DNA from: Fallopia convolvulus
Taxonomy: Eukaryota > Streptophyta > Magnoliopsida > Caryophyllales > Polygonaceae
DNA: 64,000 nucleotides
Direction of reading: 5' to 3'
Assembly: GCA_964016875.1 (NCBI GenBank)
Contig: OZ024725.1
Span: 42,617,427-42,681,426, forward strand
Of this stretch, positions 23,762 to 34,974 are shown in pieces. Position 1 is the stretch's first letter, and each line of letters begins with the position of its first letter. The position numbers were made by a program, and so were the translations under genes. The notes below the pieces were generated by a model, which searched no databases, was not told the DNA's origin, and saw only the letters and a program-made list of their open reading frames with translations.

Positions 23762-25250
23762 TGATATTCGTCTTTTTAGTATAGTTTTTAGTAGGTTTTC
23801 TTTGTTTATTACGTTTAGTTTTGATAAGGTTAGGATTAGTTTTGTGTGTTTTTGGATAGTTTTGCATATTTTTGTGGAAAGTATGGAAGCTACTCTATTT
23901 TGTGTATTTTGTAGGTTTTAGCAAGGAAAAGGTGCTATATGGAGCTAAATTTGGAGCACTACAGTGAAAGACGGAGGAATACAAGTATGAAGAAGTCAGA
24001 GTTCAAGTTTTACGAGATGAAGTGTGAAAGAAACCAAGCCCAAGCTCGTTAACGAGGCTGTGAGGGATCGTTAACGAGGCCACGAGATAGAGATTTCGAG
24101 GGTTGACTTTGTGACTCGCCGATCTTCTGCGGGAAATTATTTCCGTGTCGGTAGAGTATCTTTTTATAATTTTAGGGTTACTATATTATGTATTTTAGGT
24201 CTTGTTATCTTCTTAGATTTTATTTCTATCATTTTAGGTTTTATTTCTATCTTTCTAGGAAAGTTTATATCTTTTAGCCTTTTTTTAGTTTCTAGTGTTT
24301 TTAGTATAAATAACCTTCTATCTAGCATAGAAGGGAAGGAGGTCAGATTTTTAGGGATCGACTTGGAGAGGAGGAAGAGCCAAGAGAGGAGAGAGAGGAT
24401 CGGAGTCGAGATCGAGGCTCGGTGAACGAAAGTTACTGGGTTCGTTAATCGTGATTTTGGTTCGGTGCTTTGTATTTTTCGGTTGCTTCTGAATTTCTAT
24501 AAGACGATATTTCTTATTAATTTGAGTAGTAATTTGTTTTCAATGCTTTCTTTTGTTGAATTTATTTGTTTCGTAGTTATGATTAGTGAGTAGTATTCTT
24601 TTCTAGGATCGGGGTTAAGCCCGACATAGTTATGCATGTTTGATGAGTAAGATTATGTGTTGAATGCCTTCTATCTATTATTAAGATTGTTTGTTGAGCT
24701 TATACCAAGATGAAAGTTGAGGTAATTTGAGTTTTTAACTTGATTGAAAGAGAAAGTTAGTAACTTGAAGGTTCATATTGTTTGAATACGAAAATTTCAA
24801 GCTTTAGATCCAAAACAAGCAATTAAGTGAATTGGGTTACGAAAGTAGGTTAATTTACTTGATAGTCAATGAAAGTTGATGACTTTATCTGTTTAAAGGC
24901 ATGATCTTTTCTTCTTACGAGTTTATATGCTTGACTATGTTGTGGTGTCCCTAGTCCTAGAGCTTTGTTTTTATTTGAATTATCTTAAGTAATATTCGTT
25001 GCTGAGTTGGTTGGCTCGGTACCGAATCTGTTTAGGTCGTTAGATTGAGTCTTTTGTTTACGGTGGTTCGTTAACGACCTTGACAACGTCGTTAATGAGG
25101 CTGCTTGTGAGTGTTTTGCTTGATTTTGTTTGCTTTTCAGTAGTGATAGACGAACAACCTTGCTTCATGTGGAACGATCCTGACTCCCTTATACTCAGCG
25201 GGGTCTTGACTATAAATTTATTTGTTGTCCTGAGTGAAGGCCCGTCAACA
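23762..25250 (+). repeat. Inner LTR (solo LTR in gag), flanked by ATGGC
   Basis: TGATATTCGTC...CCCGTCAACA. Five-base duplications ATGGC lie at 23757-23761 and 25251-25255, so it is a complete insertion footprint of one LTR. It lacks a following PBS and is a different subtype from the outer LTRs (TTTCTTTGTTTATTACG instead of TTTCTTAGGTTATTAGG). Confidence 0.85.
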
Positions 25251-25437
25251 ATGGCCACACCTGAAGAGATGGCTCGTGAGTTGGAGATCCTCCAAACTCA
25301 GATGGAGGCATTGAAAACCGAGAAGGAAGGCGTTGCCGCCGAGGCTGAGCGTCAACGAGCTAACAATGCTCGTCTACAGGAAGAGCTGAATGCCTATCCG
25401 AGGAATGCCAAACAGTACATGCATCCAGAACTGAATG
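25251..25437 (+). pseudogene. Gag fragment, first interior copy
   Basis: Encodes TPEEMARELEILQTQMEALK and a coiled-coil-like stretch (AEAERQRANNARLQEEL), nearly identical to 31165-31350. After MHPELNAY it jumps straight to third-ORF sequence (EEPDPLNLGYE). A deletion of about 4.2 kb relative to the second copy therefore removed the rest of gag and protease. Confidence 0.85.
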
Positions 25438-25833
25438 CCTATCGAGGAGCCCGACCCTTTGAATTTGGGGTATGAATGGTTCTACTACATAGAGAAATCA
25501 ACCAAGTCCAAGGAAGTTTGGTGTGGTAACTTGGTTAGTCTTTTGGCTACTAACCTTGGAGTCGACCTTACTCGCTACACACCGGCTCACGCTCAACTCC
25601 TTAACAAAAACTATTGGTATAGCTCCGGTGTTTTCATTCAAGAGGAGGGAGGGTTCAAAGTGAAAGTACAAGACCGCATCGTTACACCCACCCTTGACAA
25701 ATTGGAGCTACTCTACGTACCAAATTGGTACGAGTCGTGGACGGGACATGCTTTCCCGTTGGAACCCAAGCCGGAGGATGAGATATCACTTAGGCCGTGT
25801 GTGTCCCGGTTTGAGCAAGAAGAAGAAGCAATG

Positions 25834-25869
25834 GATGAAGATGAAGATGAAGATGAAGATGAAGATGAG
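25834..25869 (+). repeat. GAAGAT microsatellite in the third ORF
   Basis: About six GATGAA/GAAGAT units encoding Asp-Glu repeats. The second copy at 35984-36010 has about half as many. Confidence 0.85.
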
Positions 25870-25997
25870 GATACCGAGGTAGTTGGCGATGACACTGAAG
25901 AAGCCGACACAGAGGGAGGAACAGAGGAGCTTAACCTCGAGGATGAATACCTCGACACAGAAGTTTTGGGCACCAACATCCTCGTTGACGAGCCTAA

Positions 25998-26159
25998 CTT
26001 AACCAACTCAGTAGAGCGGTAAGCAAGGGTCGATCCCACAAGGACTCGTGTATTAATGTTATTACTTATGTGCCAAGTAACCAAATAAGGGGGTTTTATG
26101 AATGAAATTCTAAACTAATATGCAAAATTGAAAACTATCTAAGAATGCAAAGTTGATTG

Positions 26160-26198
<39 letters not shown>

Positions 26199-27530
26199 AA
26201 TATGTTCAACTAGTTACATCCATCATAGATATGCTTATTGATCATTGATTCATTCGATTCTCAATTCCCTTGAATAATCTATTGTGGATTATACTCCTAC
26301 TAAGGATTATGACCCAAACTTCATAATTAGTTGAAAGAACTAACAGTCTAATCAACCCTAATCATCTAATAACCTAAAACAACGTCTAGATTCAATTAAA
26401 CGACAACTTTACGAATCAAGTTATCAATAGAAACAAACAATTAGAGCAAACAGACATCTAAGTTATTTGTGGATTTATTCCCTTCTACAATTGAATAGCC
26501 CGAACGGATCCAAACAATTATAGATGCTACTTTATCTAATCAACCCTGAACGGGCATTAATCAGATTAGTTGTAAATTAACCTAGAAATTCTATTAGGTA
26601 GCTAATCTAACAAAACCCTAGAATAATTTTGATTCAATTAAGCACAGGGAATAAAACCTATTCAAGTTGTTGAGAACCAATCAAACCTCACAATATTATG
26701 CAATCTATGATTTCAATAACTAGTCAAACACAATGAAATTAGCAATGCATAATCGAAATTAAAATCAAACTTACAAAAGGTTCAAAGGTTCTTCCTTGAG
26801 AGAAAACCCTAGCCTCCAAAAGTTGATCAAAAGTTATTAGAAAAATAAACTAACAAAGGTTTATATATGTCCTCTAAAATAACCCTCAAAAAGTCTATCA
26901 TTAAGCCACTACTCGGATGATATAACCCAAGCCCAAAAATCAAGCCCAAGATTCGATCTAAGATGTCCGCGTAAAAACACCGATTGCTCGGTTTGCATGA
27001 GGATTGCGCGGCCGAGCAATTGTCATCCCGCGCAATTGCCTCGTTTCAGCATTCATGCGTCACTTCAGAGGATGTTTTGACCCACTTAGAGTTGGAATTT
27101 GGACTCAGTGTAAAAATATGAGCTGTAGATCTTTGAATTAGCTTTCCAGTGATACCAAATTGAGCCTCATCCGAGCACTATTTCTCCCAAACCAAGCATT
27201 GCAAGATAGAAGTGTCGAAACAAGAACTCCAATGCACAACCCAGGTTTAAGCGTTCTTTTCACACAAGCTCTTGGGCGTTAACTCTTCTAATATTCACTT
27301 GTATCACTCTAAGCTTCATCAAACTCCACCACAATCATCTAAGATCCATCCCATCCATGCTTGTTTACCTAAAGATCTGCAAAACCGAACAAAACAATTG
27401 CAACTACCTGAAAACACAAGATCCTAGAAACTAAACTAAAACCAACTAAAACAAACTAAAACTAACTAAAACTTATGCAAAATAAACATAAATATGCATC
27501 CTAAACACTACCTAAATGCAAGCTATCACC
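25998..27530. mobile_element. 1.5-kb insertion, probably a solo LTR of an unidentified family (minus orientation)
   Basis: It is absent from the matching site in the second copy (about 36137). The left end has GGTAAGCAAGGGTCGATCCC and the right end GCATCCTAAACACTACC...GCTATCA. On the minus strand it starts TGATAGCTTGCATTT and finishes with GTGGGATCGACCC near its 3' end, a word common near the 3' ends of plant LTRs. I found no coding sequence and no clean target duplication, so edges are within about ten bases. It contains an (AT)n tract at 26163-26194. Confidence 0.55.
26163..26194. repeat. (AT)16 microsatellite
   Basis: Uninterrupted AT dinucleotide run inside the 25998-27530 insertion. Confidence 0.95.
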
Positions 27531-27959
27531 AGGCTTGTTAACGACCATTTCCAGACTTCTAACGAGGCACCCAACTTCGTTAACGAGGCGCCGAGAGCTC
27601 CTGTCGACCCACCGCCAGCTCCTACCGACCCTCATTCCTATGGACTCATGCCATACAACCCGGTGTTGTACCAAGATTATTTCCAGCCTTACTATCCACC
27701 ACCTCCTCAGCCTTAGTACACAAGATCGAGTATGCCACCACCATGGGCCAAAGATCTTTTTGCTCAGATGCAGCAGCTTCACCTCCAACAGGACCATATT
27801 CATAGGAGGATGGATAGATGGGAATCTGTCTATTCTGCTCGCATGTCGATGGAGGATGAGAGGCATCGTCAGAGAGAGGCGGATGATGCTGAGCGTTGGA
27901 GGACGATGTACGACTTTATGGGGAACTTTGAGCACTACTTTCCTCCACCAAACCGTTGA

Positions 27960-29703
27960 TTCAGCCTAAAGATGAACTTTTTCCTTGTTTCCCACCTTTT
28001 AAGACTTTGTAAGTTTTTATGTTTTTCTTTTTCTTATTTTATCTTTGTTTGTTTTCTTTTCTATTTCTTTCCTTCTTCTTAATTTTTTTTTCTTCTTACA
28101 GTGGGGACACTGTAATTTTAAGTATGGGGTAGGAGAAAATAGAAAACTTGTTATCTTATGTGTTTTGAGTAGTTTTGTTCTCTAAAAAAATGATGAAAAA
28201 AAATCAAAAAATTTGAAAAAAATCTAAAAAAAAAAGAGTTTTAGAATTGATAGATATCCCTTTCTTAAGTTCTATGATGGTAGTTGCTAACTTAATCATA
28301 TAATTCCTTGCAAGCATGCCTTTAATAGTATAGCCGGATTCTTAATTTGAAGTTGTTTTTAGAAGAAGATAGCATTTGATGAAATTGAGCACATATACTT
28401 TATAGCATAAGTGATGCAATCCAACAAAATAATTACCTAGTGAGGAAATTTTGGCCTTATAGGGAGAACATCAATAAATCCCTCTTCTTTTCTTGTGTGA
28501 TTTACTCTCTATATGCATATTATCTCTTGGAATTGTGATGGTTATCTATTTCTTGAGACCCATATGGGATTTACAGTTCATTACTTGTGAGAATCATATG
28601 ATGGAGAACTTATTTTATAAGCCCTATTATTTCCTATCCACCTTTACATGATCCTTCTTTTGACATCCAATTCTAGCCTGAAGCCTTTATTTTTAAGCTC
28701 CACAAAAATATGTTCCCTAGCCGAGATAAGCTTGACCCTATCCGGGGATTAGGACTTAGATTGGAGAGGTATGTTTTATTGAGTGTAAAAAAAACGAGTG
28801 ACATATAATGTTTGTTTGATTGAGGGATTATTGGGAAGGGTAGATTGCAAATCTCTTGTTTAATTTGTGATAAGAAAGATCTCTTGATAAGCAAAAGATG
28901 CACAAAATAAAGTTGTTTGTTGAAAAGGAGAAAGAAATAATGGAAGAATACACGATGAAGCTCGTTAACGACCCTGAAGTGGGCTCGGTAACGAGGCAAA
29001 AAAAAAAAGAGAGAAAAGAAGTTGGATAAAATAAAAAGAAGAAGAGAAGGAAGAAGTTTGAAGTGCATGTGTGTTTATAGATAATATCGGAGATTCTTTT
29101 ATTTCTTATGAGACTTTCTAGGATAATAATGGGTGAGTAAAAAGAGAGTATGCATGATAAGAGAGTGAGTTTGGTATATGTTTTTATGAGAGTTTTTGAT
29201 GTTATGTGTGAGTTTAGGAGTCTTTGATTCGCGGATATTATTAGCACCACATGAACAAAATATTTTCCACGCCTTATTGGTTTTTACCAAGCCCCATTAC
29301 AACCCGACCGAATGGAAGCTTCTATGAAGTTTTTCATTGAGCCCCCTAAGTTGCTCTTGATGATTTTTGCTTGTTTGGAGAAATCTTGGGTAGAGAGTAT
29401 TGGTGATATAAGTTCCAATTTCTGAGTTTTTGTATATAAGATGAGTTGAGAGATTGAATTTGTAAGCCTAAACACTTGAGAGTTGAGTGAAACACATTAT
29501 ATCCCTTGTGAGGTTGGATTGTACTTTCTTATGTCTATTTGGTGCATATATGTGTGATGACATTAATAATCATTTGCTATATTTTTCTCATGTGTAGATG
29601 TTGCTTTTTAGATGATGGCTATATCTTGATGAGTATGTTTGTTTGGTTTTGGTTATTGTTTAGTGATTGCTTGAGGACAAGCAAGTCTAAGTATGGGGTA
29701 TTT
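27960..29703 (+). other. 3' untranslated region of the first Athila interior copy
   Basis: AT-rich, no gene. It matches 36578-38315 in order: TTACAGTGGGGACA...GTAATTTTA, AGTATGGGGTGGGAG-like words, and finally GGACAAGCAAGTCTAAGTAT just before the LTR. One CGTTAACGACC...GGTAACGAGGC pair lies at about 28963-28998. Confidence 0.75.
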
Positions 29704-31164
29704 TGATGTTCGTATTTTTAGTATAGTTTTAAGTAGGTTTTCTTTGTTTATTAGGTTTAGTTTTGATAAGGTTAGGATTAGTTTTGTGTGTTTTTGGATA
29801 GTTTTGCATATTTTTGTGGAAAGTATGGAAGCTACTCTATTTTGTGTATTTTGTAGGTTTTAGCAAGGAAAAGGTGCTATATGGAGCTGAATTTGGAGCG
29901 CTACAGTGAAAGACAGAGGAATACAAGTATGAAGAAGTCAGAGTTCAAGTTTTACGAGATGAAGTGTGAAAGAAACCAAGCCCAGTCTCGTTAACGAGGC
30001 CACGGGATAGAGATTTCGAGGGTTGACTTTGTGACTCGCCGATCCTGTACGGGAAATCATTTCCGTGTCAGTAGAGTATCTTTTTATAATTTTAGGGTTA
30101 TTGTATTACGTATTTTAGGTCTTGTTATCTTCTTAGATTTTATTTCTATCTTATTAGGTTTTATTTCTATCTTTTTAGGAAAGTTTATATCTTTTAGCCT
30201 TATTTAGTTTCTAGCGTTTTTAGAAATAAATACCCTTCTATCTAGCATAGAAGGGAAGGAGGTCAGATTTTTAGGGATCGACTTGGAGAGGAGGAAGATC
30301 CAAGAGAGGAGAGAGAGGATCAGATTCGAGATCGAGGCTCGGTGAACGAAAGTTACCGGGTTCGTTAATCGTGATTTTGGTTTAGTGCTTTGTATTTTTC
30401 GGTTGCTTCTGAATTTCTGTAAGACGATATTTCTTATTAATATGAGTAGTAATTTGTTTTCAATGCTTTCTTTTGTTGAATTTATTTGTTTCGTAGTTAT
30501 GATTAGTGAGTAGTCTTCTTTTCTAGGATCGGGGTTAAGCCCGGCATAGTTATGCATGTTTGATGAGTAAGATTATGTGTTGAATGCCTTCTATCTATTA
30601 TTAAGATTGTTTGTTGAGCTTATACCAAGATGAAAGTTGAGGTAATTTGAGTTTTTAACTTGATTGAAAGAGAAAGTTAGTAACTTGAAGGTTGATATTG
30701 TTTGAATACGAAAGTTTCAAGCTTTAAATCCAAAACAAGCAATTAAGTGAATTGGGTTACGAAAGTAGATTAATTTACTTGATAGTCAATGAAAGTTGAT
30801 GACTTGATCTGTTTAAACGCATGATCTTATCTTCTTACGAGTTTATATGCTTGACTATGTTGTGGTGTCCGTAGTCCTAGATCTTTGTTTTTATTTGAAT
30901 TATCTTAAGTAATATTCGTTGTTGAGTTGGTTGGCTTGGTACCGAATCTGTTTAGGCCGTTAGATTGAGTCTTTTGTTTACGATGGTTCGTTAACGACCC
31001 TGACAATAACGAGGCTGCTTGTGAGTGTTTTGCTTGATTTTGTTTGCTTTTTAGTAGTGATAGACGAACAGCCTTGCTTCCTGTGGAACGATCCTGACTC
31101 CCCTATACTCAGCGGGGTCTTGACTATAAATTTATTTGCTGTCCTGAGTGAAGGCCCATCAACA
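29704..31164 (+). repeat. Middle LTR, joining the two interior copies
   Basis: Preceded by the 3' region and tract AGTATGGGGTATTT of copy one, and followed by ATGGCCACACCTGAAG of copy two. Its first bases (TGATGTTCGTA) resemble the outer LTR, while the rest matches the inner LTR (23762-25250). It therefore looks like a hybrid with a crossover near its start. The TATA box is lost. Confidence 0.8.
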
Positions 31165-33822
31165 ATGGCCACACCTGAAGAGATGGCTCGTCAGTTGGAG
31201 ATCCTCCAGACTTAGATGGAGGCATTGAAAACCGAGAAGGAAGGCGCTGCCGCCGAGGCTGAGCGTCAACGAGCTAACAATGCTCGTCTACAGGAAGAGC
31301 TGAATGCCTACCCGAGGTATGCCAAACAGTACATGCATCCGGAACTGAGGGTGACAGAGTCTCCAATTGTGCTTCTAGAGATAGAGAAAACTTTTGAGAT
31401 TAAATCTCAATTCATATCCTTGATCAAGAGGGCTCAGTTTGAAGGGAAACCTACTGAGTGCCCTATGGAACATATTAGGAATTTTCTTGATTTATGTGAC
31501 ACCATAGCTGCTGAAGGTGTCTCACTTTAATATGTTCTGTTAAAAGCTTTCAGGTGGTCTCTTGCTGGAAAGGCCTTGAGCTGGTTGGAGAGCTTACCTC
31601 CTAAGTCTATCAGGACTTGGAAGAACTTGTATGATCAATTTCTTACAAAATTCTTCCCTCCTGCCAAGACAACGGAGTTGAGAAAACGCATCACCTCCTA
31701 TCACCAGCTGCCTAATGAGACTTTTGTTGAAACATGGGAAAGATTTATGGAGATTCTTAGACAGTTCCCCACTCATGGGCAACCTTTATATGTTTTGCAA
31801 GAGATCTTTTTCCAGGGTATTAGCGCAGAGACCAAGAACCGCATTAACACGCGCACTGCGTGCGGTTTTATAGAGATGGATCCTACAACCGCGTGAGAAT
31901 TGCTGGATAAGTTGTCCAATTATGATGCCATGTATGGAACCCAGCAAGCTCCACAACCCCAGAAACGTCTCTACATGCCTAACCGAGAAGAAGTTGACCC
32001 TGATGTTAAAAATCAGTTTCTACAAGATGAGGTCATCCGTCAGAAGAAGCAGGTGACTTTTCTGAAATCCTCTCAATCATGTCAAGAATGTGGTTCTTCT
32101 GCCCATAGTACTTCTGCTTGCACTAACATCGAGCAGGTTAGAGCCGCTGAGACAATTGTTGAGATGAATTATATGAGAGGACCATACAGGAACCAACCTA
32201 GCTATTTTGACAGGTCAAACAATTATCATGCATGGGGCAATCAAAATCCAAATCCTAACTATGCAGCACCTCCGCCGGATAGACGACCTGCATCGTATCG
32301 ACCTCCAGGCCATCAATAGCCACCATCATGGGTTCAAGGGTTACAGGAAGGCATTAAAGGAGTGACGAACAAGGTTAACGAAGTTCAGGCCAACCTAAAC
32401 CAACAAAACAAAAGATGGGGAGAGTTCGATATATGGAAGAAGAGTGTTGATTCCTAACTAGGGAACCTTGTTGCACAGATTCCGAGACCACAAGGGCAAC
32501 TCCCGGGTCGCCCCGAGGAAAATCCTAAGGGACAAATAGCGGCGGTGCACCTTAGGAGCGGAAAGACATTGCCAGAGCGAGTCCAAGCTAAGGACAAGAA
32601 GGAAGAGGACGTCACAGTGCAGATCGGTAACGAGCCAGCGAGAGCAAGTACCGAACCAATATGCCACGATGGCGAAGCTCAGAGGGTACCTAACGACCCT
32701 AGCCCAGGTAAGTTTTCTAATCCGAGCCTTCCTCTCAATCCTAGGGTAGTTAACGACCCCATCAGGGTCGGTAACGACCCGCCGAAGGTACCTAACGACC
32801 CTAGTGTCGACCCGGTACTTTCACCTCTTGAGCCTAACTTGGTTCCGAGAATGGTGAAATCTCTTCCATTTCCAACTAAGAAATCTATGGACTCTACCGA
32901 GAGTAAGTTCAAGCGTTTCGTGAAGATCCTTCAGGGCATTAATATTTCCATTCCATTCGCTGAGGCCCTAAGCGAAATGCCGGCTTACACCAAATTTGTG
33001 AAAGATATTCTTAGCAGGAAAAGATCCATCATTGAGCTACAAGATGAAGTCCGATCTATTGCTTTACCAGAAAAGCTTGGAGATCTAGGGAGATTTGCTA
33101 TCACAATTGGTATAGGCGACCACAAATTCAAAGCTTTATGTGATCTGGGAGCCAGTACCAGTTTACTCCCTCTTTCAATTTGGTTAAAAGCCAACATGGG
33201 ACCATTAGAGCCTGTGGATATGAATCTCTTCATGGCGGACGGATCATGTGTCAAAGCCACAGGGGTTGTGGTTGACTACCCTATTCAAGTAGGGAAATTC
33301 TTCGTACCAAATGATTTCGTCGTCCTCGACATGGCTGAGGACCCTCATGTCCCCGTTATCCTAGGCACACCATTCCTATCTACAGTAAATGCCAAGGTCG
33401 ATGTGCGGAAAGGACTTCTTACTTTTGAGATTGGAGAAGAACGTGTGGAATTCAGCTGGGACCAAAACGCAAACGAACCAACCGCGGTCGCACAAATCGA
33501 GTTGCCCCAACCAGAACTCGACATAGCTGATACTACTACACTTCCACCAACTTCTAAAGAGGACGAGATCCTCTCACAGGACCCCGCCAAGCTCACATGG
33601 CCCACTAGCAAGCCTCACATACAAGGGAATTATCAAGGAATACCGGGCATACTAACAGAAGACAAGGGACCTAGCTTAGCAACGCTTACAAAGCTAAGTA
33701 TGGGGTATCTCGAGACCCTAACAAAGCTACAGATGAGCCACCATGAAGCAAGAGAAGTATGTCGGGATAACGACGTTAAACATAGCACTTACGGGAGGCA
33801 ACCCGCTCTTAGTTTAAACTAG
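31165..33822 (+). pseudogene. Gag-protease of the Athila-like element, one frame with five stops
   Basis: Continuous frame of 886 codons without frameshift but with stops at 31213 (TAG), 31528 (TAA), 31894 (TGA), 32317 (TAG) and 32455 (TAA). Domains in order: coiled coil; retrotransposon gag domain (about 31400-31890: FEGKPTECPMEHIRNFLDLC, ALSWLESLPP, FLTKFFPP, FVETWERF); zinc knuckle CQECGSSAHSTSAC (CX2CX4HX4C); a linker with repeated VNDP/PNDP/GNDP motifs (about 32680-32810); then a retropepsin-like aspartic protease (CDLGASTSLLPLSIW, VILGTPFLSTVNAKVDV). The active-site sequence is DLGAS. The frame ends at 33822, where reverse transcriptase should begin; none follows. Confidence 0.88.
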
Positions 33823-34974
33823 ACTTTTTCTTTTTAGATTCTTTTTCTTAGTTTTCTTTTGAGTTCTTCTTTTCTTTAGTATTTTTTTTTACGTTAGAGA
33901 TTAGGATAAATTTAGAGCTAACAAGATGCAGGAGAAGGGCTCGAAAATCACTCCAACAGGCTACGGTGGCTCTTTAACGACCCAACCAGGGTCGTTAACG
34001 ACCCGGTTCGACGACCCGATTCGTCAAAAACGGGCAGGTATGTTTTTTTAACCTAATCTATCTTTTACCTACCCCATGCCGCCGCCCCTTTTCACCTCTT
34101 CCTATCCCTACCCTCTCCTATATAACCCTTCTACCCCTCCTAAAAATTTCACTCTCAAATCCTTAAACTCCAAATCCCTCAAAAATCCTACCAAAGATCT
34201 TGGAGATCCCCCACCAGCGATCGGAAATTCTCACCTCCACCAATTGTCAGAGACACCCTCGTTACCAAAGCTTGGAACCTCGGACTTCCACCGACGAGAT
34301 TCACACTCGTTAACCACCCCAATCCGACCCTTTGTTCTTCAAATTCTCGATTCTTTGGTATGATTTCTAAACCCTAACCATTAAATTGCAAGATTCATGA
34401 TTTTTAGGGTAGAAATTTCATGTCTTGGATCTTGTTCATAGAGAGGATCTATTTGCATGCTTGGATTTTGCTCATGAAAATTCTTGCTTGTGCTTAGTTG
34501 TTCTTGTTCTAGGGAAGATTATTCATGTTAGATTATCTATTGCAACACTCTAATTAGAAAAGCATGATGTTTTCTGGTTCTAGTCTTAAGTTCAATCTTT
34601 GCATGTCAATTTTGGGTAATTCTAGCATGATCGGGATGGGTAATCGAGCAAGTATGGGGTGCATACAATCCGATTGTGTGTCTAGTGGAGGAGTATAGAG
34701 GATGCATACTTGATTTGTAGTCTGATTTTTAAAGTTGATGACATTCGGAATTTTGTGAACTGGCTCTCGGCAACTCGTTAACGACCCACCCAGGCTGGTT
34801 AACGACCCTGTGTATGCTTCACCGATTCTAAACCAGTCCAGATTCTTTAACGACCCAATTGGGTAGTTGACAAATAATTCCGAGGTTACTTTGAGACCAA
34901 TTATGGGGTCTCTTGCCTATCTATTTTGAATGGACCTTATCTTGGAAAAATCATGATTGTTTTTTAGATCTCAT
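33823..34974 (+). promoter_or_regulatory. Candidate internal promoter, leader and intron before the third ORF
   Basis: There is no pol here. At 34118-34125 CTATATAA follows a C/T-rich stretch. Then comes a leader (34130-34355) with a donor-like TTTG|GTATGA at about 34357, an AT-rich 600-base stretch, and TTGTTTTTTAG just before ATCTCATGGCAAG at 34970. This looks like a plant 5' leader with one intron. Four TTAACGACC motifs lie at 33970-34010 and more at 34775-34860. A 95-codon open frame at 34076-34363 overlaps the TATA and is probably not a protein. Confidence 0.45.

Larger units (their letters stand above)
25438..27959 (+). pseudogene. Athila-type third ORF, first copy, interrupted by a 1.5-kb insertion
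   Basis: Open from EEPDPLNLGYEWFYYIEK through WYESWTGHAFPLE and an acidic tract, (Glu-Asp)n from 25834, to NILVDEP at about 25998. It resumes after the insertion at about 27531 with VNDHFQTSNEAP, a Pro-rich stretch and RMDRWESVYSARM, ending FPPPNR-stop at 27959. One in-frame TAG lies at 27714. Copy two (34975-36577) has frameshifts where this copy is still open. The family is the plant-specific Athila ORF downstream of pol; its function is unknown. Confidence 0.75.

Noticed and set aside
25713..26084. Minus-strand Ser-rich frame over the Athila third ORF
   Set aside because: Antisense shadow of the GAAGAT microsatellite; the plus frame has family motifs.
27501..27969. Two 144-codon frames on opposite strands
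   Set aside because: Out-of-frame shadows of the Athila third ORF C-terminus, which is recognised by comparison with 36130-36577.
23762..31164. Simple nested LTR element with LTRs 23762-25250 and 29704-31164
   Set aside because: It would need an interior that starts, without a PBS, with exactly the outer gag sequence found after the right LTR; tandem duplication explains this better.
32985..33611. Minus-strand frames of 88-91 codons over the gag-protease
   Set aside because: Shadows; the plus frame shows the protease motifs.
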